Assembly (NCBI GenBank): GCA_029255105.1
Contig: JAQWWH010000085.1
Location: 17,702-81,701 of the forward strand
Direction: 5' to 3'
From: Flavimaricola sp.
Lineage (GTDB): Bacteria > Pseudomonadota > Alphaproteobacteria > Rhodobacterales > Rhodobacteraceae
DNA length: 64,000 nt
The notes beneath the pieces were generated by a model that was not told the origin of the DNA, ran no database searches, and saw only the letters and a program-made list of their open reading frames with translations. Shown one piece after another: positions 33,867-41,478 of this stretch. Position 1 is the stretch's first letter. Each line of letters opens with the position of its first letter. The translations under genes and the position numbers were made by a program.

Positions 33867-34885
33867 AGAACGCTCAGATCAATCGTCGATCCCGTCTCGG
33901 CGGACAGATAGGCGGCCTCGACCAGCTTGAGCGTTTCAAAATTGTCCCGGCCCGAGGTTTCGACGTTTTGCCCCGACAGGACGCTGTCAACAAAGTGCTG
34001 TTCGATCAGCGCCACGCTTTCCTGAATGTTGTGCCAGGGACGTTCCGCCCATTCCAGAAGCGGCGGGGACACGTCGCGGCGAACCTCTCCTGCGCTATTC
34101 TGGATCAGCAACTGGTAGCCGGTATCAAGGCGCAGAAACCCGGTCGATCCATCAATCTCAAGCACCGTTTCGGGGAATGTGACCGGGCGGCGCGGGCTGG
34201 CGTAGGAACAGTCAACGACGCTGGTCATGCCAGAGTGATGGGTCAGCAGCATGGTGGCCACATCCTCGCCCGCGATCCGGGGATTGATCCGGGCGGTGGT
34301 GGCCGCGATCCGCTCGACATCTCCCATCAGCGCGCGGGCGACATCAAGAATATGGATGCCAAGGTCCTGAATGATGAACCGTGGATCCGTCGCCAGATAG
34401 GGTTGGTTGGCATAGACGTCATAGTCGGATCGAAAACTGGCGCGACAAAAGAAAGGTGTCCCGATAGCGCCGCCCCGGACCGCCTCGATGACGGCGCGGA
34501 CCGGGGACTGCCAGCGAAAGTTCTCGTGCACCATGAAGGTCTTGCCCGCCCTTTCGACCGCCGCGATCATGGCGCGGGCATCCTCAAGCGTGTCGGCAAG
34601 CGGTTTCTGGCAGATGACATGCAGGCCATTGGTGGCGGCAAGCTCCACCAGCGACCTGTGCGACGGGACGGTCGTGGCAATATCGACAAAGTCGAGGTCC
34701 TGTTCGGCCAGCATGCGGGCGGCATCGGAATAGAGGGCCGAGATGCCAAAGGCATCGCCGATGGCCGCCAGCCGCGCGGGATCACGGTCGCAGATGGCCA
34801 CGATGTCGGCCCCCTGCGCCATGTTCCAGCCATGCATGTGGTTCACGGCGAAAAAGCCGCAACCGATCAATCCGCCCTTCAGCAT
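33863..34885 (-). CDS. apsD: Gfo/Idh/MocA-family dehydrogenase, probable D-apiose dehydrogenase
   Basis: A 340-residue oxidoreductase with the Rossmann motif 'LIGCGFFAVNHMHGW' at the N-terminus, 'HVICQKPLADTLEDA' (QKP in place of EKP) near residue 92 and a C-terminal substrate domain with 'DLGIHILDVARALMG', whose His is in the catalytic region. In the apiose pathway ApsD oxidises D-apiose to D-apionolactone using NAD+. It lies 12 bases after apnO and overlaps apnL by four bases. Confidence 0.78.
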   Translation of the reverse strand: MLKGGLIGCGFFAVNHMHGWNMAQGADIVAICDRDPARLAAIGDAFGISALYSDAARMLAEQDLDFVDIATTVPSHRSLVELAATNGLHVICQKPLADTLEDARAMIAAVERAGKTFMVHENFRWQSPVRAVIEAVRGGAIGTPFFCRASFRSDYDVYANQPYLATDPRFIIQDLGIHILDVARALMGDVERIAATTARINPRIAGEDVATMLLTHHSGMTSVVDCSYASPRRPVTFPETVLEIDGSTGFLRLDTGYQLLIQNSAGEVRRDVSPPLLEWAERPWHNIQESVALIEQHFVDSVLSGQNVETSGRDNFETLKLVEAAYLSAETGSTIDLSVL

Positions 34886-34897
34886 CGTGTCTGGTCC

Positions 34898-35725
34898 TTA
34901 GGTGATGCGCTGGATGCTTGCTGCGATCTCATCAGGTTCGAACACGCGTTTCCAGTCATCCCGCATCAGGACCGGTTTGCCGAACTTGATGGCAAGGTTG
35001 CAGGCGTCCGAAAACACGCCGTTGATATGGCCAAAGGTGACGGCGGCCAGAATGTTCATGTGACCCAGCAGGAAATCCCGCGCGGCCTCTTCCGGCACGC
35101 CCCGGCTGACAACCTCGTCCATCGCCTCCTTCATCACGGCAAGCAGCGACGCGACGACGGTTTCGGACAGCCCCGGCTCGAGCAGGGCCATCTGTTCGAC
35201 GGTCACGCGGTGCGATCGGACGACGGGGGCGTAGATTGCCTTGCCGACCTTCTCGCCAAGGTCATAGTGCTCTTCTGGCCCTTGCATCAGGGCGTTCACG
35301 ATCCCCTGCTTGGCCGCGATCCCGCCAAAGTGATCGTTGCGACCAGCCTCGGTGTCTTCGTCGTTGAAGATCGGGGGATGGCAAGGGTGGGTGACAAAGT
35401 AGGTGACATCGGCCCGTTCGGGCAGGTGCCCTGCAAAGGGGCCCGCCGCATCAAGGCAAATGACCATGGCGCCTGATTCCACCTTGTCGATAATGGCCGC
35501 GGCCACCGCCCGGATCGCCGTGTCGGGAACCGCCAGAAGGACCACTTCAGCCCCCTTCAAGGCATCTTCGGCCGAGACGCAGTCGACCCCGATCGCCTCT
35601 TTCAGACGGGCCTGCCCGGCTGGCGAAATCTCGACGTGGGCCACGTCGAAATCGGTTTCCGTCAGGTTGCGAGAGCAGCGCACGCCCATTTTGCCCCCGG
35701 CACCGAACACCGCTATTTTAGTCAT
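34898..35725 (-). CDS. apnO: Probable D-apionate oxidoisomerase
   Basis: A 275-residue Rossmann-fold protein starting 'MTKIAVFGAGGKMGVRC' with GxGGxMG, then 'VVLLAVPDTAI' and 'VTYFVTHPCHPPIFND'. The type and length match ApnO, which oxidises and rearranges D-apionate to 3-oxo-isoapionate. It is the first gene of the operon apnO-apsD-apnL; an AGGAG site lies eight bases ahead of the ATG, and a perfect palindrome lies about 27 bases upstream. A semialdehyde- or phosphogluconate-dehydrogenase-like enzyme is the alternative if context is ignored. Confidence 0.8.
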   Translation of the reverse strand: MTKIAVFGAGGKMGVRCSRNLTETDFDVAHVEISPAGQARLKEAIGVDCVSAEDALKGAEVVLLAVPDTAIRAVAAAIIDKVESGAMVICLDAAGPFAGHLPERADVTYFVTHPCHPPIFNDEDTEAGRNDHFGGIAAKQGIVNALMQGPEEHYDLGEKVGKAIYAPVVRSHRVTVEQMALLEPGLSETVVASLLAVMKEAMDEVVSRGVPEEAARDFLLGHMNILAAVTFGHINGVFSDACNLAIKFGKPVLMRDDWKRVFEPDEIAASIQRIT

Positions 35726-35751
35726 CTTGGTCGCTCCTGGAATTCAACTGG

Positions 35752-35766
35752 TATGATGACATCATA
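35752..35766. promoter_or_regulatory. Candidate operator of the apiose operon, TATGATG-A-CATCATA
   Basis: A perfect 15-base palindrome with one central base, 27 bases upstream of the apnO start. Short odd-length palindromes of this kind are usual for FadR-type GntR regulators, and such a regulator is encoded inside the locus. A TTGACT lies just upstream on the minus strand, so the site probably overlaps the promoter. Confidence 0.6.
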
Positions 35767-35798
35767 AGTTGGCACAGAAAGTCAATTGACCCCGCATG

Positions 35799-37328
35799 TC
35801 AGACTGCAATGCCTCTCTTCCAAAGGCCTGCGATATGATCGCCAACCCTAAGCGCCTGGGCCGCCACGGTCAGCGCCGGGTTGAGCGCTGCGGAAGAGGG
35901 GAAGAAACCAGCATCCACGACATACAGGTTGGGGTGGTCATGCGCCCGGCAAAGCGGAGTGAGCGCCGACAGGCCCGGGTCTGTCCCCATCCGAACCGTC
36001 CCGCATTGATGCGAGGGCGCCTCGATCCCAAAACTGTGGCGCAGCACAAGGGGAAAGCCGATCTGTCGAAGCAGCGTTCGCACATGACGCACGAACCGGT
36101 CATGCCCCGCGGTGCCGCCGGGCCGGTAATCCACCTCTACCCCTCCATTCTCCATCAACCGCACCCGGCTGTCGCGGTTTGGCAGGTCCTCGGACATGGT
36201 GAGAAAGTCGACGCTGTGCCGCCCCAACCAATTCGCCGCCCATTTCGGTGCAACAGGATAGGCCGAGCGGATCATCGGCCCCCCGATATTGCCCAACATC
36301 TGGATATTCCCCCGCGCCGACCCGTCCCCCGGTATCCCGCGGTAGAAGTCGTTGATGGACAAGGTCTTGGGAAACCGGGTGTTATTGGGGCGCAGAGGCC
36401 GGACCCCCATCAGCCCGGTCAGGTGATGGTTCATCAGATACCGCCCCACCACCCCGGACCGGTTGGCCAGCCCGTTCGGGTGCGTCTCGCTGGCAGATCG
36501 CAGCAGGATGAGGGCCGAGTTGATGGCCCCCGCACTCAGGACAAACAACGGGGCCTCGATCCGGATGACCTCACCACCACGCTGGATTTCCGCGGCAACG
36601 ATCCGCAGGCCGTCAGGGTCCGAGATCAGGCGCATGACCTGCGCCCCGGTCCATAGGGTAACATCGGGGTGGCGCAACAAGGGCCGCAGAATGCGGGTAT
36701 CGGCATCGCCCTTGGCATCAAAGCGGCAGGCAAAGGCATCACAGGTCCCACAGCGCTGACACCGCCCGCCCGGGCCATAATCGACGGCCGACGGCATATG
36801 AAACGGCCGCAATCCCGCCCGGCCAAGCCTTTCGGCCATATCGGCGATCACCGGCTCGTGCGGGATCGGGGCATGGGCAAAGGGCGCGGCGCGTGGCGGT
36901 TCTGTCGGGTCCTGCCCCGCCTGCCCCCTGACGCCAAACAGCCGCTCGGCTGCGTCATAGTGGGCCTCAAGGTCGCTATAAGTGACCGGCCAAGCCGGTG
37001 AGGTCCCTTCGTCCGTCGACTGCTGAGCAAAGTCGTCCGAGCGAAAGCGGAACATGGCCGTGCCATAGAACTTGGTATGTCCGCCAACAAAGTAATACTG
37101 CCCCGGCCGATAGGCGCGACCGGTCGAATCCTGCCATTCGTCCTGCGTGCGATAGCGGTTCTGAAGGAAGACGGCGTCGGGATCGGCGTTTTGCGCCTCG
37201 CGCGGAAGGGCCTCGCCCCGCTCAAGGATCAGCACCTTCGCCCCGGTGCCGACAAGCCGGTGGGCGACCGAGGCCCCTCCGACGCCGGACCCGATGATCA
37301 CGACATCCGGCTTGATCGTTGTTGTCAT
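35799..37328 (-). CDS. GMC-family FAD-dependent oxidoreductase
   Basis: A 509-residue flavoprotein with the N-terminal FAD motif 'VVIIGSGVGGASVAHRL', 'GGHTKFYGTAMFR' and the C-terminal 'LYVVDAGFFPSSAALNPALT'. The catalytic region shows 'SHQCGTVRMGTD' and NPALT. A cysteine cluster CQRCGTCDAFAC near residue 190 might bind a metal or iron-sulphur centre, as in some dehydrogenase members that pass electrons to the respiratory chain. It lies upstream of the apiose operon on the same strand, with the apiose operator in the 73-base gap, so it is probably separately controlled. The substrate, an alcohol or sugar, is unknown. Confidence 0.8.
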   Translation of the reverse strand: MTTTIKPDVVIIGSGVGGASVAHRLVGTGAKVLILERGEALPREAQNADPDAVFLQNRYRTQDEWQDSTGRAYRPGQYYFVGGHTKFYGTAMFRFRSDDFAQQSTDEGTSPAWPVTYSDLEAHYDAAERLFGVRGQAGQDPTEPPRAAPFAHAPIPHEPVIADMAERLGRAGLRPFHMPSAVDYGPGGRCQRCGTCDAFACRFDAKGDADTRILRPLLRHPDVTLWTGAQVMRLISDPDGLRIVAAEIQRGGEVIRIEAPLFVLSAGAINSALILLRSASETHPNGLANRSGVVGRYLMNHHLTGLMGVRPLRPNNTRFPKTLSINDFYRGIPGDGSARGNIQMLGNIGGPMIRSAYPVAPKWAANWLGRHSVDFLTMSEDLPNRDSRVRLMENGGVEVDYRPGGTAGHDRFVRHVRTLLRQIGFPLVLRHSFGIEAPSHQCGTVRMGTDPGLSALTPLCRAHDHPNLYVVDAGFFPSSAALNPALTVAAQALRVGDHIAGLWKRGIAV

Positions 37329-37490
37329 GGCGACCCCTCATCCCTCGCCGGGATTGAGACTGATGTAACCGGCTTTCGCAATAGGGCCGTGGCACCATTG
37401 CCCGAAAACCAGGGCGCGCTTGCCATGGTCAGAGGATGGCCAAGCCGCTAGTATCTGGCCAGCCAATATTGCCAGTCCTGAAGGCCCCGA

Positions 37491-38108
37491 ATGACCCCGA
37501 TCCTCTATTCCTTTCGCCGCTGCCCCTACGCCATGCGAGCGCGACTGGCGCTGGCGGTGTCGGGCCAACTTGTCGAACTGCGCGAGGTGTCTTTGAAGGC
37601 CAAGCATCCGGCCTTTCTGGCCGCGTCGGCCAGTGGCACAGTGCCCTGCCTCGTCACGGAGGAGGCGACGTTGGACGAAAGCCTCGACATCATGATCTGG
37701 GCCTTGCAGAAGAACGACCCCGAAGGCTGGCTGACCATGCCGCAGGCGGGCCGGGACTGGATCAGCCGGGCGGATGGCCCGTTCAAGCAGGCGCTGGACC
37801 GGACAAAATATGCGACCCGCTATGCTGACGCGGATCCGGCAGAAGAACGGGTAAAGGCGGCTGGCTTTCTGGCCGATCTGGAGGCTCAGCTGTCAGACTG
37901 GATCTTCGACAGGCCAACACTGGCGGACTTTGCCATCCTTCCCTTTGTCCGGCAGTTCGCCTTCATCGACAAGACGTGGTTCGACGCCCAGCCCTGGCCA
38001 AGGTTGCAGGCATGGCTGGAACGGTTCCTATCCTCGGACCAATTTGACCGGATCATGCCGAAATACCCGATCTGGGACGAGGCTGACGAGGCGATCCTGT
38101 TTCCCTGA
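37491..38108 (+). CDS. Glutathione S-transferase-like protein
   Basis: A 205-residue GST-fold protein. The N-terminal thioredoxin-like domain begins 'MTPILYSFRRCPYAMRARLAL' with a CPYA motif reminiscent of glutaredoxin-2-type GSTs, then 'SASGTVPCLV' and 'LDESLDIMIWAL'. An all-helical domain follows from about residue 85 ('RPTLADFAILPFVRQFA'). It may reduce or conjugate small electrophiles with glutathione. It stands alone, divergent from the GMC gene. Confidence 0.83.
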   Translation: MTPILYSFRRCPYAMRARLALAVSGQLVELREVSLKAKHPAFLAASASGTVPCLVTEEATLDESLDIMIWALQKNDPEGWLTMPQAGRDWISRADGPFKQALDRTKYATRYADADPAEERVKAAGFLADLEAQLSDWIFDRPTLADFAILPFVRQFAFIDKTWFDAQPWPRLQAWLERFLSSDQFDRIMPKYPIWDEADEAILFP

Positions 38109-38206
38109 CGACATCAGCCGGAAGGAAACGCGGCTGGGATCAGGCCAAATTGACGGACACATATAACTGGCCGAACATGCCAGATGGACGCCCGAAAGGA
38201 ATATTG

Positions 38207-38560
38207 ATGGATCATTCGACCCCGAACCTGCCCTCTCGTGATTTCGATCTTACAAGGGACTTCTACGCCGGGATCGGCTTTGTCGAAGTGTTCCGCAACC
38301 ACGACTGGCTTATCCTGAACCGTGGGCAAATTGTTCTGGAGTTCTTTCCGCATCCCACCCTTGACCCGGCGCAAAGCTGGTTCAGTTGCTGCCTTCGGCT
38401 TGATGATGTGGATGGGTTCTTTTCGGAATGCAAAGCCGCTGGCATTCCTGAAACAACCACCGGCCACCCGCGCGTCCACGCGCCCTCGGCGACGCCTCAC
38501 GTCTATATGGGGGCGCTTTTGGACCCGGACGGGTCCTTGCTACGGTTTATCCGCAACTAG
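38207..38560 (+). CDS. ble: Bleomycin-binding protein (VOC family), close to the Tn5 Ble protein
   Basis: A 117-residue VOC protein. The phrases NLPSRDFD, FYAGIGF, 'WFSCCLRLDD' and 'LLDPDGSLLRFIRN' follow the Tn5 bleomycin-resistance protein almost phrase by phrase, so it should sequester bleomycin-type glycopeptides in the cytoplasm as a dimer. The frame is open upstream to 38150 (a TTG), but the ATG at 38207 has AAAGGA about seven bases ahead and matches the family start. No transposon parts are seen around it, and its codon use is like its neighbours. Whether it still confers resistance is unknown. Confidence 0.82.
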   Translation: MDHSTPNLPSRDFDLTRDFYAGIGFVEVFRNHDWLILNRGQIVLEFFPHPTLDPAQSWFSCCLRLDDVDGFFSECKAAGIPETTTGHPRVHAPSATPHVYMGALLDPDGSLLRFIRN

Positions 38561-38629
38561 CAGTGTCGGGTCTGTGCCAGCCTTGGGACAAATCGCGGTC
38601 AAGCGGACCAACGGTTGCGACGGCGCAAC

Positions 38630-39412
38630 TTAGGTCTCGCCAGCCGCCGCGCCTGTCACGCCATGCTCGGTCACCAATACGGATTGGGCCACGAGGTAGG
38701 CGGGCGTTTCCGTCTCCATGAAAGCCACGTCGCAGGCATCGCGCCCCACAGCCACAACGACCGCGGCATCGGCGCTGCACATGCCCGTGGCATCGACAAT
38801 CCGCCATGCCCCGTCCAGCCAGACCTCGGCTACCGCATGAAAGTCCGGCGGCTCAACCGCCGCCCCATAGACCGATGCGTAGCGGGCGGGAATCCCGGCT
38901 GCGCGGCACAGGGCACAGACCATATGGACAAAGTCCCGGCAGACCCCTTCGCGTGTGGCAAAGGTGTCCAGAACCGTCGTCGCTGCATTTGAACTGGCGG
39001 GAACGTAGCGCATTTCTTCGGCTACCCAATCGCGGATGGCGGCGACCTTGGCCCCGCCCGGAAACTCTCCAAACCGGCTTTCGACGAAGGACAGGAACAT
39101 GTCCGACTGGCAGTAGCGCGAGGGGCGCAGGTGGGTCACAGCCTCGCTTGGCAAGGCATGAAGAGGGGTCGGGGGAAGCGACTCAAGAGGCAGCGCCGTT
39201 CGGCTGACATTAACCTGGGCCCGATACCGCAGACGCATTGTGGGAACCGTAACACTGGCCCAAACCCGCTGCCCGACCCCGCATTCCGCACCGATCCGGT
39301 GCACAGTTGCATCCTCGACCTCGAGGGTATGGGTTAGGACGCGCTGCCCTTCGGTCTCGGCCGCCTCAAGGGTCAGCAGGACCATCGGATCGGTTCCGAG
39401 GGCATATTCCAT
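38630..39412 (-). CDS. Transglutaminase-like cysteine peptidase-fold protein
   Basis: A 260-residue protein with a transglutaminase-like catalytic core: Cys in 'GVCRDFVHMVCALCRAAGIPARY', His in 'DFHAVAEVWLDGAW' and Asp in 'RIVDATGM'. The N-terminal beta domain is that of bacterial transglutaminase-like proteins. The reaction, proteolysis or amide exchange, is not predictable. No good ribosome-binding site precedes the ATG at 39412; homology could extend a dozen residues upstream without a usual start codon, so the true start is uncertain. Confidence 0.78.
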   Translation of the reverse strand: MEYALGTDPMVLLTLEAAETEGQRVLTHTLEVEDATVHRIGAECGVGQRVWASVTVPTMRLRYRAQVNVSRTALPLESLPPTPLHALPSEAVTHLRPSRYCQSDMFLSFVESRFGEFPGGAKVAAIRDWVAEEMRYVPASSNAATTVLDTFATREGVCRDFVHMVCALCRAAGIPARYASVYGAAVEPPDFHAVAEVWLDGAWRIVDATGMCSADAAVVVAVGRDACDVAFMETETPAYLVAQSVLVTEHGVTGAAAGET

Positions 39413-39740
39413 GGTGACGTCAATATCGATGAGAATGGGATGTCCAATCGCCGTTTGCTTTGGGGTGAGGCGGGCGCATGGCTGCCCCAGTGTGCCGACT
39501 GTCCTCTATCGACCTGTGAACAACGCTCTCGTCAAGGCCATGCTTTACAAAGGTGGAGAATTATAGCCGGCGCCCACGGGAATACCGATGAAGCCGCTGA
39601 GAAAGGCATGCGCCCGGCATGACAGGGTCACCTTCTACATGGTCGGGAATGCGTGGCCGGAGCCCCGGCGAAACAGGCGGTGGTCGCCCGGCCAGCTTGT
39701 TTCAGCGGGACGGATCTGGCTTGGGTTATTCTGGGTTTCT
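39413..39740. other. Intergenic stretch without recognisable features
   Basis: These 328 bases lie between the start of the transglutaminase-like gene and the stop of the methyltransferase gene, both on the minus strand. I find no convincing gene, RNA, terminator or long repeat here. It should hold the promoter of the transglutaminase-like gene. Confidence 0.5.
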
Positions 39741-40469
39741 TCACTTTTGATAGACAGAAACATGCATCTTGCTCGATGCATCGAAGGGCCGACGGTCCCA
39801 GCCTCCCCAGCGGTCCCGCAAGGATAGGCCGGCAAGGCGGGCCATCAGGTCCATTTCGCTGGGCCAAGCATAGCGCATGGGCAGCGGCACCATCCGAACC
39901 CCGTCCTGGGTGATGCGGATGCGCTGAAACTCAAGCAGCTGACGCACCGGGTCGTGCAGCGCCGCCTCAAGCCAGACCTTGGTCATATCAAGCCGCTTGG
40001 TCTGAACCCTCTGGCCATCGGCAAAACCGCTATGATCAGGCACGAAGGTCTCGACGAGGAAGGTGCCCCCTTCGGTCAGCCGCTGGGCGACATTGGCACA
40101 GCAGCGCACCTGCGCCTCCTGACTGAGCAGGTTGAAGAAGGTGTTGAAGACCAGAAAGACATGATCGAACGGCCCGTCGATGGCCACGTCGGCAAAGTCT
40201 CCAATGACCACCTCAATGGCTTGCCCCCCCGGCTTTGCGCGCAGCTTTTCGACCATTAGTGGCGAGCCTTCGATGCCCGAAACATCATGGCCAAGCGCAA
40301 CAAGGGGCAGCGCCATCCGCCCAGTGCCGATTGCCAGCTCCAGAATGCGGCCATGCCCGGCCAGCTCCGAGATAAGAGCCACGGACTCGGCCGTCGTTCC
40401 GGGGTCATGCAGGGCGTCGTAATCCTCCGCATTCAGTGTGCCAAAGGTGGTCTCGTCAAAGCCTTCCAT
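39741..40469 (-). CDS. Class I SAM-dependent methyltransferase
   Basis: A 242-residue methyltransferase with the SAM motif 'ILELAIGTGRMALPLVALG' (motif I, about residues 42-60), 'VSGIEGSPLMVEKL' (motif II) and 'DHVFLVFNTFFNLL' (motif IV). Its length and the phrase 'AEDYDALHDPGTTAESV' fit a broad small-molecule methyltransferase group. The substrate is unknown. The ATG at 40469 is preceded by GGAGCGGAGGGG. Confidence 0.82.
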   Translation of the reverse strand: MEGFDETTFGTLNAEDYDALHDPGTTAESVALISELAGHGRILELAIGTGRMALPLVALGHDVSGIEGSPLMVEKLRAKPGGQAIEVVIGDFADVAIDGPFDHVFLVFNTFFNLLSQEAQVRCCANVAQRLTEGGTFLVETFVPDHSGFADGQRVQTKRLDMTKVWLEAALHDPVRQLLEFQRIRITQDGVRMVPLPMRYAWPSEMDLMARLAGLSLRDRWGGWDRRPFDASSKMHVSVYQK

Positions 40470-40536
40470 GATCCCCTCCGCTCCTCCGGCAAAGATTAGC
40501 GGACGGATATCACGTTGGCGAGGGCGGCGCCGGGTC

Positions 40537-41202
40537 TCAGACCTCGATCGGTTCAATGAGCATGGGACCGCTAGCACGGTTCGAGTTTACCTCGGTCCCG
40601 ACGCGGTGAAAGCGTAGGGCGTCTTCCGGTGCGGCCTTCATCAAGACGGCAGCCCCCTTGCCCGCCTCACCCAGCCAGAGTGGCCAGTCGACGGCATCAA
40701 GCACGACCGGCATCCGGTGGTGAATGCGCGACATGGACTGGTTGGCCCCGGTCGTCACCACCGCACAGGTCGTCAGAGCCTGGCCGTCGCGTTCCCAGGT
40801 CTGCCAGACCCCGGCAAAGACCAGCGGTGCGCCATCTGACCGGGTGATGTACCAGGGCAGACGGGCCTTCTCCTCGGTCACCATCCATTCGTAGAACCCC
40901 GTTGCCACGATCAGGCATCGGCGTTCGCGGGCCGCGGCGCGAAAGGCGGGCTTTTCGGCAATCGTCTCGGCCCGGGCGTTGATCAGAAGGGGGCCGTCGT
41001 TGGGCGCCTTGTACCAGTGGGGCACAAAGCCCCAGCGCATGGGGCGCAACCGGCGGGTCCCCTCGTCCGACTGGACGACATGGATCTGAACCGTCGGACA
41101 GACGTTGTAGTTGGGCACATCGGGCAGGTCATTGGCAGGCACTGCTTCGAACATCTGCGCCATCGCGTCATGGGGCAGAGTGATTGCCATACGTCCACAC
41201 AT
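40537..41202 (-). CDS. SRAP-domain protein (YedK/HMCES), abasic-site DNA-protein crosslinker
   Basis: A 221-residue SOS-response-associated peptidase family protein. The catalytic Cys2 follows the initiator Met (MCGRM). The conserved Asn in 'INARAETIAEKPAF', Glu in 'GFYEWM' and His in 'RIHHRMPVVL' are all present. It covalently shields abasic sites in single-stranded DNA. A GAGGGGG ribosome-binding site precedes the ATG. No LexA box of the GTTC-N7-GTTC type is seen immediately upstream. Confidence 0.92.
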   Translation of the reverse strand: MCGRMAITLPHDAMAQMFEAVPANDLPDVPNYNVCPTVQIHVVQSDEGTRRLRPMRWGFVPHWYKAPNDGPLLINARAETIAEKPAFRAAARERRCLIVATGFYEWMVTEEKARLPWYITRSDGAPLVFAGVWQTWERDGQALTTCAVVTTGANQSMSRIHHRMPVVLDAVDWPLWLGEAGKGAAVLMKAAPEDALRFHRVGTEVNSNRASGPMLIEPIEV

Positions 41203-41427
41203 CGGCCAGCCCCCTCGATCCTATCCGTCCCGATCTCAGCCTAGCGGACCGCAGCATCGCGGGCCAGACCATCGACGCTTCAAACCCGCGTCCCTCGACG
41301 GCACCTGTTCACAGTGTTCACAGTTGTCCTCTTAGGTTCGAAATCCGTGGGCGGGCCACCATCTCCGCTTGCCTATTGAATCATGTGGTCATGTTGCCGA
41401 ACACGACGCCCACTCCCCCTCCTAACG

Positions 41428-41456
41428 AAAAAGGGCGCGCCCCGAAGGACGCGCCC
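41428..41456 (-). terminator. Intrinsic terminator of the 5'-nucleotidase gene
   Basis: On the minus strand a seven-base stem GGGCGCG/CGCGCCC with a ten-base loop is followed by five T residues, 22 bases after the nucleotidase stop codon. The remainder of the 276-base gap to the SRAP gene shows nothing further. Confidence 0.85.
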
Positions 41457-41478
41457 CATCCGGTCGCCTTTGGCGACC

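Noticed and set aside
32559..33911. Rightward frame of 450 codons opposite apnL
   Set aside because: Composition is typical of an antisense shadow (Arg, Gly, His and Gln rich) with no recognisable motif.
41305..41325. GTTC-N5-GTTC direct repeat near the SRAP gene as a second LexA box
   Set aside because: The spacing is five bases instead of seven and it lies on the far side of the start region, so it does not fit the alphaproteobacterial LexA consensus.
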